From Thioalkalivibrio sp. XN8 (GTDB lineage: Bacteria; Pseudomonadota; Gammaproteobacteria; Steroidobacterales; XN24), in assembly GCF_011058255.1 (NCBI RefSeq), contig NZ_JAALFH010000067.1:183724-247723 (forward strand): a stretch of DNA of 64,000 bases, written 5' to 3'. Position 1 is the first letter of the stretch. The number at the start of each line of letters is the position of its first letter. Below the pieces are notes generated by a model, which made no database searches, was not told where the DNA came from, and saw nothing but the letters and a program-made list of their open reading frames with translations. A program made the position numbers and the translations under genes. This document shows, one piece after another, positions 1 to 10,000 of this stretch.

Positions 1-558
1 CGCTGACGACGGAATGGCAGACCTTCAGCTACACGCTTAGCGCCAGCGCGGATATCGGCACGGCCGAGAGCCGCGTGTTGTTCGACATGGGCGGCGTGGC
101 CAGCACGGTCGACATCGACGACGTCAGCCTGGCGCTGGCGAGCGCGCCCGGCGTCAACTTGCTGGTCAACGGCGATTTCGAGGCAAGCGACGCCGACAAG
201 GCGCCGTGGCTCAATGCCGGCGGAATCGCTACCAACAATTACTATACGGCGACGGCCAATGACGGCGAGCCGCCTTTCCAGACCAACCTCAGCCAGGTCG
301 TCGCCCTGACCCAGGGTGCCGACTATGTCCTGACGTTCAGGGCCAGGTCTGACGTCGATCGCACCATGCTCGCGGGTATCGGCCTCAACGTGAGTCCTTT
401 CACGGCAGCCACCGAGACCGTCGCGCTGACGACGGAATGGCAGACCTTCAGCTACACCCTGAACGCCAGCGCGGACATCGGCACGGCGGAGAGCCGCGTC
501 CTGTTCGACATGGGCGGTGTCGCCAGCACGATCGACATCGACGACGTCAGCCTGGTCC
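1..558 (+). repeat. Direct repeat within the CBM gene (423-bp period)
   Basis: Bases 1 to about 135 recur at 424 to about 558 with roughly a dozen mismatches, mostly at third codon positions. The period of 423 bp equals 141 codons, the size of one carbohydrate-binding module. This looks like a recent in-frame module duplication inside one gene. The first copy is cut by the window edge, so further copies may lie upstream. Confidence 0.85.
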
Positions 559-1085
559 TGGACGACGGCGGCAGCGGTGGCGGTGGCGGCGGCGGCGCCG
601 GCGGTGAGCTCGCTGACAACGGCGGGCTGGAGGACGGCGGTCTCGAGACCGGCTGGACCGTGTTCGAGAACGGCGGTTCCGTCAGTGTCGTGTCGGACGC
701 CTTCAACGGTTCCTTTGCGGCGGCGCTGGTCGCCGGTGAGAGCCAGAACCCGGTGCTGAAGCAGGAAGAAAAGGGCGCGGGCGTAGTGGCGCAGGGGGAC
801 ACGATCAATGTCACCTTCGCCATGAAAGGCTCGGTCGGGCCCGGCGGCGTCATCTTCGTCGAGTTCTTCTCGGAGAACTCCGGCTCGGTGGATGCGCAGT
901 TCCTCGGCGGCGGGCCGATCCCGCCCACCGCGGACTGGACCAGCTACACGTTCTCGCCGACGGTCGCCGGGGATGCGGCGCGCGGCATCACCCTGCAGTT
1001 CGCCGCAGTCTGCGGTCCTGTGGCGGGGTGCTCGGCCGAGATCACCGTCGATGACGTGAGCATGACCATCGCAGACGGCGGATGA
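3..1085 (+). CDS. Secreted protein with tandem carbohydrate-binding modules (5' truncated)
   Basis: The reading frame is open from the window edge, so the N-terminus and any catalytic domain are missing. What remains is the end of one beta-sandwich module (window residues 1-45), a second near-identical module (about 50-185, starting N-G-D-F-E), a poly-Gly linker and a third, divergent module (about 200-358) ending D-D-V-S-M. The N-G-D-F-E opening and the I-D-D-V-S ending are typical of CBM4/9-like modules. Such modules bind soluble beta-glucans in family 4 proteins. The neighbouring GH2-like, GH17 and phosphorylase genes suggest that this is the binding part of a secreted beta-1,3-glucanase; the enzyme family cannot be told from here. 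The next coding frame opens directly at its stop. Confidence 0.75.
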   Translation: MTTEWQTFSYTLSASADIGTAESRVLFDMGGVASTVDIDDVSLALASAPGVNLLVNGDFEASDADKAPWLNAGGIATNNYYTATANDGEPPFQTNLSQVVALTQGADYVLTFRARSDVDRTMLAGIGLNVSPFTAATETVALTTEWQTFSYTLNASADIGTAESRVLFDMGGVASTIDIDDVSLVLDDGGSGGGGGGGAGGELADNGGLEDGGLETGWTVFENGGSVSVVSDAFNGSFAAALVAGESQNPVLKQEEKGAGVVAQGDTINVTFAMKGSVGPGGVIFVEFFSENSGSVDAQFLGGGPIPPTADWTSYTFSPTVAGDAARGITLQFAAVCGPVAGCSAEITVDDVSMTIADGG

Positions 1086-1144
1086 CGGCGATGAAAGCTT
1101 ACGCAGAACCAAAAGAATTGCACGAACAGCAAAGAGTGGTCGCT

Positions 1145-4100
1145 ATGGCGCATGCAAATCTTCCCAAGAGCCTCGGCCGGGTGGTCGGCGCGATTGTCCT
1201 CGTGCTGGCGGCGACGTTCGCCCTGGCCGGTCCGGCCCAGGCCAGTGCAGTCGTCACCACCTACAAGGACGACAATGGCTGGCAGCTGCGGGTGAACGGC
1301 GAGCCCTTCTATGTGAAGGGTGTCGTCTGGAGCTACACGCCGCGGGGCGAGAACTACACCTTTAACCTGTGGGGCGAGTCGGACGAACACATCCGGAATG
1401 TCCTCGACTACGACTTCGGGCTGTTGCGTGAAGCCGGCGTCAATGCGATCCGCAGCTTCGCGATGATCCCGCCGAAGTGGGTCACCTACATTTACCAGGA
1501 ACACGGCATCATGACGGTCATCAACCCGCTCATGGGCCGCTATGGCGCCACCATCGGGGGCAAGTGGGTACCCTTCACCGACTACTCCGACGAGCTGACC
1601 CGCGCGACGCTGAAGGCCGAGACCCTGGCGATCGTCCAAGCCTACAAGGACGTCCCCGGGGTGCTCATGTTCGCCCTGGGCAACGAGAGCAACTACGGCC
1701 TGTCGTGGTCCAGCTTCGAGATCGAGAACCTGCCGGAGGGTGAGCAGAACACCGCCAAGGCCCGCTATCTCTATTCCCTGTTCAACGAAGTGATCGTTGC
1801 CGGCAAGAAGATTGCGCCGAACCACCCCTTCAGCATCGTCAACGGCGACATCCAGTACATCGACCTGATCGCGGAACTGGTGCCCGAACTCGACGTGCTC
1901 GGCAGCAATGTCTACCGCGGCCGGAGCTTCACCGATCTGTGGGCGCAGGTGGACGAAAAGCTCGACCTCCCCGTGCTGTATTTCGAGTTCGGCAGCGATG
2001 CCTACAACGCCCGGGAAGACCGCGAGGACCAGCTGGCGCAGGCCAGTTACCTCAAGGACCAGTGGCAGGAGATGTACCACAAGGCCTACGGCAACGACGA
2101 AGAGGGCAACGCGATCGGCGGCTTCGTCTTCGAGTGGCGCGACGAGTGGTGGAAGTACCTGCAGGAGGAGCGGCTCGACATCCATGACACGAACGCTTCA
2201 TGGTCGAACCAGGCCTACCAGTTCGACTGGGTGGCAGGCCAGAACAACATGAACGAAGAGTGGTTCGGCATCGCCGCGCTGGGACTGCCGAATGCCGACG
2301 GCGTCTCCGCGGCGCGGCCGCGCATGGCCTACGATGTCCTGGCCGCGATCTGGGAGATCGATCCTTACGCCTACAAGAAAGAGGCGATCAACCAGCATTT
2401 CGCCGGCATCAACATGGATTTCCTCGAGCTCAAGGGCGAGGTCCGCGCGCTGAGGGAATCCACGGATGAGAGCCGCAAGACGCTGCACTTCACCGGCGGC
2501 GAGTTGCGGCTCGAGATGGTGATGAAAGGCGAGGAGCAGGCCATCACGGAATCCGGCGAGAACGGGGTCGAGTTCTCCGACGGGCAGATGGTGTTCCTCG
2601 ACTTCGGCTTCGCCCCGACGGAGCGCATCGACGGGCAATTCTCGGTCAACATCCTCGGCAACGTGGCCGACACCGAGCCCCTGGAGATCCAGTACGGGCG
2701 CCGCGGCCTGCCCTTCGAAGTGGTCATCGCGCCCGACGGTAACGTGCGCCTGGCGCGGGCGGAAACCCTGACCGATCGCGAACGGGTCGAGATCTACGAT
2801 TTCAACGCGACCTACGAAGGTGACCGCGTCGATATCGAGGCTTTCTACCATACGCCGCGCTACCACTGGAAATACGAGGGCGACTTCTTCGGCCTGATAC
2901 GCGAGACCACCGATATCCAGGGCATGGATATCTGGAATGCGAAGGCGCCCAGCGGCGTGGAAATGAGGGGCAAGGGCGCTCTTGACGGCCTGACGTTCCT
3001 GTTCGGGCCCGAGGTCTACTGGGGCGCCAACCCCAAGTGGGTGCTGAAGTACGACTTCGACCTGGGCGGCGTCGAGTACACCTTCATCCACTCGGAAGAC
3101 GTGGCGCGGCTCGACGACTCGGCCACCGCGACGCAGGCCACCGAGCGCCAGAGCCGCCAGACCACGATCTACGCCGCGACCGACGTCGCGGACGGCGTGA
3201 AGCTCGAACTCGGCGGGATCATTTCGGCGACCGAGAAAGTCGACGACCAGTTCGACCGGATCGAGGGCGGCAACGTCATTCTCGACGAGGTCGAGTTGAG
3301 GGACACCCTTGGCTTCAAGGGGCGCCTCAGCTTTGACGTGGACACGGCGCTGTTCGGAGGCATGGCCTACGTCGCCACGAACATCGGCGGCCTGGTGGCC
3401 GACGGCGGCGATACCCTGCGGGAGTTCGGCACCCGGCTGCCGTATTCGGCCTTCGGCAACAAGGAGGAGTACGAGGCCGGGCTGATGATGACCTTCGGCG
3501 ACTACACGCTCTTCCCGCGGTTCCTCTACCGGACCAACCTGGTCGACGCCAACCCGTCGATTCCGGCCGAGATCGGCCCCGGCGGGGTGCTGTTCCCCGG
3601 GCTGACCCCGCGCAACCGCGACGACGACCCGTTCGCCGTGCTGGACAATCGCGAGGCGAGGGCGGCGGAGATCATCCTGACCTACGATCCCACAGGTGCG
3701 ACACCGTTCTACGCCTGGGACAACGACATGCGTGAAGACGCGGGCTTCGCGTACAACATCGGCGCGAACTACACGCGCTACCCGACGTTCACCGACACCT
3801 ACCAGTTCTTCTTCGACGAAGGCGGCACCAACGCGCCCTTTGGCGCCGGGCTGCCGGCCGAGGACGTCTGGATGCTGTCGAGCCGGATGGTGTTCAATCC
3901 GAACGTCAACGCGCGCTATATCGTCAACGCGATGGCGGGCTTCGACCAGTCGACGGGCGATCCCACGGGCGGCACGCGGAGGTTCTACGAGCTGGACGGC
4001 AAGATGGTCTTCAACCAGCGCCATGTCCTTGAGGCCTACTTCAAGAAGGACGCCTGGGGACCGTACGACTTCCACCGCCAGTTCAATATCACTTACCCGG

Positions 4101-4282
4101 AGCAGCTCATGATCGATTACTCGATCCTGCTCGACCACCAGCGGGACCAGCTGCGCTCGACCCAGATCGGGTTGCGGGGACTGTACCGCTCGCTGGACGA
4201 GAACTCTCCGGACAACGAGTTCCTGGACGGGGACAACGACTACCTCGCCCAGCTGCACTTCTACCTGATCTTCCGGTTCTGA
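1145..4282 (+). CDS. GH2-like TIM-barrel glycosidase fused to a C-terminal outer-membrane beta-barrel
   Basis: A signal peptide (residues 1-35, ending A-Q-A-S-A) precedes a GH2/GH5-like TIM barrel (about 40-430). The G-N-E-S motif gives the likely acid/base Glu181 and Y-F-E-F the likely nucleophile Glu281. From about residue 600 the protein becomes a run of alternating amphipathic strands and ends in L-I-F-R-F, the terminal Phe signature of outer-membrane barrel proteins. The enzyme may therefore sit in the outer membrane. An in-frame ATG at 1082 overlaps the stop of the upstream CBM gene; I chose 1145 because it places the signal peptide correctly. Context suggests a beta-1,3-glucan-type substrate, but specificity cannot be read from the sequence. 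Confidence 0.75.
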   Translation: MAHANLPKSLGRVVGAIVLVLAATFALAGPAQASAVVTTYKDDNGWQLRVNGEPFYVKGVVWSYTPRGENYTFNLWGESDEHIRNVLDYDFGLLREAGVNAIRSFAMIPPKWVTYIYQEHGIMTVINPLMGRYGATIGGKWVPFTDYSDELTRATLKAETLAIVQAYKDVPGVLMFALGNESNYGLSWSSFEIENLPEGEQNTAKARYLYSLFNEVIVAGKKIAPNHPFSIVNGDIQYIDLIAELVPELDVLGSNVYRGRSFTDLWAQVDEKLDLPVLYFEFGSDAYNAREDREDQLAQASYLKDQWQEMYHKAYGNDEEGNAIGGFVFEWRDEWWKYLQEERLDIHDTNASWSNQAYQFDWVAGQNNMNEEWFGIAALGLPNADGVSAARPRMAYDVLAAIWEIDPYAYKKEAINQHFAGINMDFLELKGEVRALRESTDESRKTLHFTGGELRLEMVMKGEEQAITESGENGVEFSDGQMVFLDFGFAPTERIDGQFSVNILGNVADTEPLEIQYGRRGLPFEVVIAPDGNVRLARAETLTDRERVEIYDFNATYEGDRVDIEAFYHTPRYHWKYEGDFFGLIRETTDIQGMDIWNAKAPSGVEMRGKGALDGLTFLFGPEVYWGANPKWVLKYDFDLGGVEYTFIHSEDVARLDDSATATQATERQSRQTTIYAATDVADGVKLELGGIISATEKVDDQFDRIEGGNVILDEVELRDTLGFKGRLSFDVDTALFGGMAYVATNIGGLVADGGDTLREFGTRLPYSAFGNKEEYEAGLMMTFGDYTLFPRFLYRTNLVDANPSIPAEIGPGGVLFPGLTPRNRDDDPFAVLDNREARAAEIILTYDPTGATPFYAWDNDMREDAGFAYNIGANYTRYPTFTDTYQFFFDEGGTNAPFGAGLPAEDVWMLSSRMVFNPNVNARYIVNAMAGFDQSTGDPTGGTRRFYELDGKMVFNQRHVLEAYFKKDAWGPYDFHRQFNITYPEQLMIDYSILLDHQRDQLRSTQIGLRGLYRSLDENSPDNEFLDGDNDYLAQLHFYLIFRF

Positions 4283-4315
4283 AGACAGAGCATGGCTGAC
4301 CAAGGGATAACGATC

Positions 4316-5032
4316 ATGAGTGAGAAAAATACGCATGGCGCGGGCCCGGCCCGGCCGGCAAGCCTGGTTGCGCTCCTGCTCGGCTGCGCGATGCTCGGCG
4401 CGACCGGATGCGACGGCCGCTCGGCCAACGACGGCACGAACATCAACCAGATCCTCCTGCCGAGCGACACGCTGCTGAACCTCGCCTGCGCCGAGGTCGG
4501 CATCGGGCCGGAAACCTGCGTACTGGCAGATCCCGAGAATCCGTTTGCGACGGTTCCGGTGCCCGAGTTCGACGTCAACAACCCGGAAGGCGAGACCAAG
4601 TTCGACCTGGCGGACGACATTCCGGCTGGGCCGACCGGCGCCAAGGCCCGGTTCTACCTCTGGGCCACGGCGCTGGCGCGCCGGCCGTCCGGAGAGAACC
4701 AGTGGCTGACGGCGCGGGCGCTGCATGAGCTCTACGACGCCAACAGCGACCCGCTGATCCGGGACCAGGCGCTGAAGGCCTACCGCTCCGTGCTCGACAA
4801 CTTTTTCGGGTCGGTGACCTTCTTCGAGTGCTGCGGCGGGGTGTCTTTCCCGGGCACCCTGAACGAACGGGTGGCCGACGACCTCTACCGGACCGAGGCG
4901 ACCGGCTACGAGCGGCTGGTGCCCGGCGATCCGGTTAACGTGCTGTCCCTGTTCGGCGAGTGGGGCTACACCTACCGGCCGGCCAACCCGCCCAATTACG
5001 ACGACGGACTGGTGACCATCAACCGCGGCTGA
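4316..5032 (+). CDS. Putative lipoprotein of the beta-glucan locus
   Basis: This 238-residue protein starts at an ATG preceded by AAGGGA at good spacing. It has a hydrophobic leader and a lipobox-like L-G-A-T-G-C near residue 32. The mature part has two internal pairs of Cys and no family I recognise. It follows the GH2-like barrel gene by 33 bp on the same strand, so the two are probably co-transcribed. A surface-exposed or periplasmic accessory role in glucan handling is a guess from position only. Confidence 0.6.
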   Translation: MSEKNTHGAGPARPASLVALLLGCAMLGATGCDGRSANDGTNINQILLPSDTLLNLACAEVGIGPETCVLADPENPFATVPVPEFDVNNPEGETKFDLADDIPAGPTGAKARFYLWATALARRPSGENQWLTARALHELYDANSDPLIRDQALKAYRSVLDNFFGSVTFFECCGGVSFPGTLNERVADDLYRTEATGYERLVPGDPVNVLSLFGEWGYTYRPANPPNYDDGLVTINRG

Positions 5033-5044
5033 CCAGCCAGGCGC

Positions 5045-6079
5045 TCAGTCGGGCGCGGGTCCGGTGGACTCGCGGTACTGGATCGTGCCGGCCACGATTT
5101 CCATCCCGCCGCCGGGGCCGTCGTCGACCGCGCCGTCGATGATGGACCATGCGGCGCGCTCGGCCATGGTCACCAACGGCTGCCGGATGGTCGTCAGCAT
5201 CGGGTGAATCTGGCGCGCCAGCGAGATGTCGTCGCAGCCCGCTACCGAGAGCTCTTCCGGCACCTTCACCTCGTTCCTGGCGGCGACCCGCAGCACGCCG
5301 GCGGCCATGTCGTCATTAGCGGCGAAAATGGCAGTCGGCGGGTGCGGCAGCTGCAACAGCTGTTCCGCGCAACGTTCCCCGCTGCCGACCGAGTTGTCGC
5401 CCGCTACGACCAGCTCATCGGCACGCTCGAGCCCGGCGCCGCGAAGTCCGTCCAGGTAACCCAGGTAGCGCAGTCCGACCGCCTTGTGTTGCCGGTGTCC
5501 CTTGATGAAGGCAATCCGATGGTGTCCGAGCGAGGCGAGATAACGGGTCATTTCGGCCGATATCTCGCGGTCGTTGGTCGCCACCACCCGGTGCCCGGGA
5601 ATCTCGCTGCCGGGGGACAAGCGGACCAGCGGCGTGCCGCTGGCTTCGATCGACGCCACGATCTTCGGCATGTTCGACAGCGGGGCCGCGAGGATGATGC
5701 CGGCCGGCCGGACCTGTGCGATCAGCGTGCGCAGCTCGTCCACCACCTGCCGGCTGTTGTACCGGCAAGGGTGGATCAGCAGCTCGTAACTCGCATCGCG
5801 ACATGCCTTCAGCGTGCCTTGCTGCAGCCTCAGGATGTAGCCGGAGCTCGGCACCTCGTAGGCGCTGGGGTCGTCGTAGATCAGCGCGATCAGCCGCGAC
5901 CGGTGGCTGGCCAGGTTGCGCGCGAACTGGTTGGGATGGTAACTGAGCTCGGCGATCGCCTGCTGGACCCGCTCCCGGGTGGCGGCGCGCACGTTCGGCT
6001 CGCGATTGACGACGCGGGAAACCGTCTTCGGTGAGACGCCCGCCAGCCGGGCCACGTCGTCAATGGTCGGTTTGGGCAT
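5045..6079 (-). CDS. LacI-family transcriptional regulator
   Basis: This 344-residue protein opens with a canonical LacI helix-turn-helix: T-I-D-D-V-A-R-L-A-G-V-S followed by T-V-S-R-V-V-N (residues 4-23). The rest is a periplasmic-binding-protein-like effector domain with the usual F-A-A-N-D-D-M-A-A-G signature. It is the third gene of an operon behind the phosphorylase and the GH17 enzyme, and probably represses it until a glucan-derived sugar binds. A GTG at 6100, overlapping the GH17 stop as GTGA, is an alternative start adding seven residues. The perfect palindrome at 10574-10589 is the best candidate operator. Confidence 0.9.
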   Translation of the reverse strand: MPKPTIDDVARLAGVSPKTVSRVVNREPNVRAATRERVQQAIAELSYHPNQFARNLASHRSRLIALIYDDPSAYEVPSSGYILRLQQGTLKACRDASYELLIHPCRYNSRQVVDELRTLIAQVRPAGIILAAPLSNMPKIVASIEASGTPLVRLSPGSEIPGHRVVATNDREISAEMTRYLASLGHHRIAFIKGHRQHKAVGLRYLGYLDGLRGAGLERADELVVAGDNSVGSGERCAEQLLQLPHPPTAIFAANDDMAAGVLRVAARNEVKVPEELSVAGCDDISLARQIHPMLTTIRQPLVTMAERAAWSIIDGAVDDGPGGGMEIVAGTIQYRESTGPAPD

Positions 6080-6096
6080 CGTGGCTGTGCTCGCGC

Positions 6097-6984
6097 TCAC
6101 CAGTACTTCGGGTCGCCGGCCTGGTCCCAGAGGCCCCAGTAAGCACCGACATCGCCCTCGGTGGCAACCTTCCAGGGCTCGTCGAAGGCCGAGAAGTAGA
6201 ATACCTCCACTCCGTCCTCCTGTGCCCACTGGCAGGTATCGATGAAGTATTTGATGGCGTTCCGATACGAGGGCCGGGCGCCGCCGCAGTCGGCGCCCCG
6301 CGTGGGCCAGCCGGTCTCGCTGACGATCACCGGCTTGCCATGGGCGGCGCCGACGGCCCGCCGGTACATGTCTTTCATGTAGGGCAGCGCGTACTCGGCC
6401 GGGCAGCCTTCCCAGAAGGGATAGCAGTTGGCCAGCAGGACGTCGCAGGCGGCCGTCACGCGGGGGTAATCGACGAACTTGAAGTAGGCGTCGACATAGC
6501 CCACGGGCACGCCGGGAACCGCCTGGCGCGCCCGCTCGAGGAGGGTCACGAGCTCGTCTTCCCCGAGGTCTTCCCGGAGCAGCACCTCGTTGCCTACGGC
6601 GAGAATGTCGGCATGCCCGGCCCGGGCCACCGCAATGCCGTTGGCCAGCTCCTCCTCGTTTTTCTCGCGGTCGTCGCCGAGCCATACGCCGACCATGGTC
6701 CGCAGCCCGCGTGCTCGTGCCAGCGGCGGGATCAGCTCGTTGCCGTCGGTGCAGGAAAAAGTCCTGATCCAGCTCACATGGGGCCGGACGACCTCCAGGC
6801 GCTGGACAATGGCAGCGGCCTCGACCGGGGTGCCCGGCGCCTGGTCCGGCAGGTAAGGGCTGAAGCAGAGCCCGTGGATGCCTTCGGCGAGGAGTACGCG
6901 CACCATGGCGCGCAGTTCGTCCTCTGACATCTGCGTGCTGTCGATACCGGCCAGGGACAGCCTTCTCTGGTAAGCGTGCGACAT
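6097..6984 (-). CDS. GH17 family beta-1,3-glucanase
   Basis: The 295-residue protein is a compact (beta/alpha)8 barrel of the GH17 type. G-N-E-V supplies the acid/base Glu133 and S-E-T-G-W-P the nucleophile Glu223; both motifs are hallmarks of the family, which cleaves or transglycosylates beta-1,3-glucans. There is no signal peptide, so the enzyme is probably cytoplasmic and acts on imported oligosaccharides together with the phosphorylase encoded 22 bp upstream. It lies between that gene and the LacI regulator on the same strand. Confidence 0.88.
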   Translation of the reverse strand: MSHAYQRRLSLAGIDSTQMSEDELRAMVRVLLAEGIHGLCFSPYLPDQAPGTPVEAAAIVQRLEVVRPHVSWIRTFSCTDGNELIPPLARARGLRTMVGVWLGDDREKNEEELANGIAVARAGHADILAVGNEVLLREDLGEDELVTLLERARQAVPGVPVGYVDAYFKFVDYPRVTAACDVLLANCYPFWEGCPAEYALPYMKDMYRRAVGAAHGKPVIVSETGWPTRGADCGGARPSYRNAIKYFIDTCQWAQEDGVEVFYFSAFDEPWKVATEGDVGAYWGLWDQAGDPKYW

Positions 6985-7006
6985 GCGTGGCCTCTCCTTG
7001 GCGGGC

Positions 7007-10000
7007 CTAGGTGAACAGCCAGGTGCTGGGGAAATTCAGGTCGAGCCGCCGGATCCGGCCGTTGCGCGCGAACAGGTCCGCACTGTCGGCGGCCGGCAAC
7101 GAGGGCTGGTCCAGCCGGTCCTGGCTGCCGTCGTCCCGGGTGACGACCAGGACCGGCTGCCCGGTTTCCGCCAGGTGATAGACGACCGGGACCTGGCACC
7201 AGGTGAAAGCCAGGGCGCCGGCCGGCACCTCGAGCTCCTGCCAGCAGCCGTCGACGTCCAGGTAGCGGAAGGGCAGGGGCGCCTCGCTGAACTCCCGCGG
7301 CTTGAGCAGCGCAGGCTGGAAACGTGCGGCGCCGCCCCTCACCCGGACCCCGAGCTCCCCGAAGCGGGCCAGGATCTCCTCCTTGACCTGGCCGGTCATG
7401 CCGGGCTGCTGGGCGCCCGCATGGCTTGGCGTGTGGGAGTACGGGTCGGTCGGAAAGGCGCCGTAGTCGGACGGGCGCTTGTTGAAGCCGATGCCGGCCC
7501 GGATCCGGTAATACAGCCGGCCCAGCCGACGGCAGGTTTCCTCGTCGGCGCCCTGGTCGACGGCGGCGAAAAAGTTTTCCTGGGCCGCGAGCAGCAGCTT
7601 GGCGACCATGTGCCAGTAGATCGACCCCAGCCCCTCGAAGGCGAACATGGTGCCCGAGCGGCCCGTAAAGGCCCGATGGCGGAAGACCGACTCATAGAGC
7701 CGGCGGAGCGCCGGTCGCGCCGCTTCGAGTTCGCCGCCGTACTCGGGCAGCAGGCGGTCGATCTCGGCGTCCAGGTCGCGGACGTTCCGGAACTCCGCGC
7801 TGAAGCGGTAACAGCCCTCGGCATCCTGCAGCACGAGGCGCTCGTCGCCTTCTGCCAGCATGCGCCCCAGCACCGGCAGTTCCGCGACGTCTGCGGGGGG
7901 GATCCGGTTCTTTTCCAGGAAGCTCGGGAGCTCCCGGTCGGGGTACAGCAGGAAGCTGTGCTGGTCGGGACGGTAGAGTTCGCTGTCGAAGAGGGTTTCC
8001 AGCACCTTTGCCGCCTCGCGCGGCGCGATGGTGCCGGCACTGAGGGCCGCGACCTGGCCTTCCAGCATCGGGTAGAGCGGCTCGACGCCTACCGCGTGAT
8101 GACCGAGTGACACGAGGTTGTAGGAATGAAACAGGCCGTCCTCGCGCCGGTTGACCTGGATGCTGTGATCGATCGCGGCCAGGGCGTCGTCCAGCAGGCG
8201 CGTGACCCGGCCGGCCGGCACCTGGACGGGGCCGCTGAGACCCTCCTGGCGGTAAACCGTTGCGCGGTGACGACCGGCCGCCTCGCCGAGTTCAGCCAGG
8301 ACGCGATAGCGCACTGTGTCTGCTAGCGGTTCGCGGTCCAGTTCGGGGCGCAGCTGCGCGAGCGCGGCTGCGGACTCCTCGAGCCAGCGGGCGACCTCGC
8401 TGGACAGCGCGAAGCCGCTGCCGGCTTCCGCCACGAGTTCGCCGAGGAAGGCCGCGTAACGGCGCATGTAGCACAGGGTCACCATCGAGAGGCCGTGACC
8501 GACGAGCGCATTGTTGGCGTCGTTCCACTCGGGCCGCTGCGTGTTGAGCCAGATGCCGCCGTCCACCACCAGGTTGCCGAGCTTGGCCAGGAGCGGCACC
8601 AGCAGCTTCTCGGCCAGCGTCACCAGCTGAACCTCGCCCGTATCGTCCAGCACCAGCTTGCCGTCGGCGCCCAGGCTGGCGATCCGGCGCTCGATCTCCT
8701 GCCCGAGTTCCTCGTCATAGCTGATGGTCTGCTGCGGGTCCTGCAGCAAGGCGCTGAACGGCTCGATGCGATAGGGCACGTTGGCGTAGCAGAACAGCCG
8801 CTCGTGCAGCAGGCCTCGTAGCTGGTCCGGATAGAAGCGGCGGGACAGTTCGAGCAGCTTGAGGAGGTAGATGACCTGGTGGTCGCCCCAGTAGCCGATG
8901 TAGCTCCACGGATCATCCGGATCCTCGACTTCCCAGTCGATCCCCTCCTGGGTGATCCGATACGGGTTGTACCCGTCCATGGTGGAGCCGTTGACGAACT
9001 TGGTGATCATGCCGCCGACAAAAGCGGGGAAGCTGAAAGCCAGGGCCTCCCAATTCTGGAAGATATCGCGCCAGTTGCCCTCGTAGGCCAGCAGGTCCTT
9101 GCCGTACTGGTCGTGCAGCCGGATGGCGAACTGGTTCCAGGGCCGGCTGGGGTCCCCGTGCCGGCGGCTGAAAGTGATCGGCAGGTACTCGGCGGCGAGC
9201 CGCGACAGCTGCGCATCACCGCGGCCGGCGACGGCGTTGTTGAGCTCCTCCAGCGAGATCCGCGGCGGCAGGCTATCCAGCAGGTCCTTGTTGCGCTCGT
9301 AAACGGGCTGGTTGAAATGCCGGACGGTCCGCGCGAAGTGGCCCGAACGGATCGAGTACTGGTCGAAAAAGATCCCGCCGCGGAGCACGTTGAACAGCAC
9401 GTTGGCGTAATGATGGACGGTGACGTGCTCTTCGGCGGTGGCCTGGAAGCCGTCGGCCGCCGCCATGATGCGCGCCAGCCGGTCGGAGCCTGTCGCGATC
9501 GATCGTGCCAGCGCCCGGCGCAGTTCCGCCGGTTCCCGGAGTTCGCGCCGCAGGGCGACGACCTCCTTCTGACCCTGCGCCGTGTTGGCGACCAGCTCCC
9601 AGTCGTGAATGCCGCCGGGCGCAAGGTCCACGGCGGCACCGACGAAGTAGGCGCCGCGCTCGCCGCGCTGCCGCTCTTCCGTGACCAGCGGGAGACCGAG
9701 ACGGAACCCATCGACCTGGCGCGAGGAAAGGAGCACGGTGGGCGCCTCGAGTCCCAGGCAGAAGACGGTGGTCGCCTTGAGTGACTCGCTGGGCTCGGCC
9801 CGGTCGGTGATGGTCGAATAGAGCGTCAGCAGCGCCAGGCCGGTGGCCGGATCGAGCTCGTTCCACTTGTATGCGTCGACGAGGTTGCTGACGTTCGTCT
9901 GGGTGTACAGGGGGGTGTTGGCCGGCAGCAGGTTCTGCAGGCCGTCGAGCAGCTCGAGCTGGCGCCGGTCATCGCCCTGGTTCTCCAGTTCGCAGCGCCG

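Noticed and set aside
944-4726. Long open frames on the minus strand opposite the GH2-like gene
   Set aside because: They mirror the codon pattern of the coding strand, have no recognisable domains and are expected in high-GC sequence.
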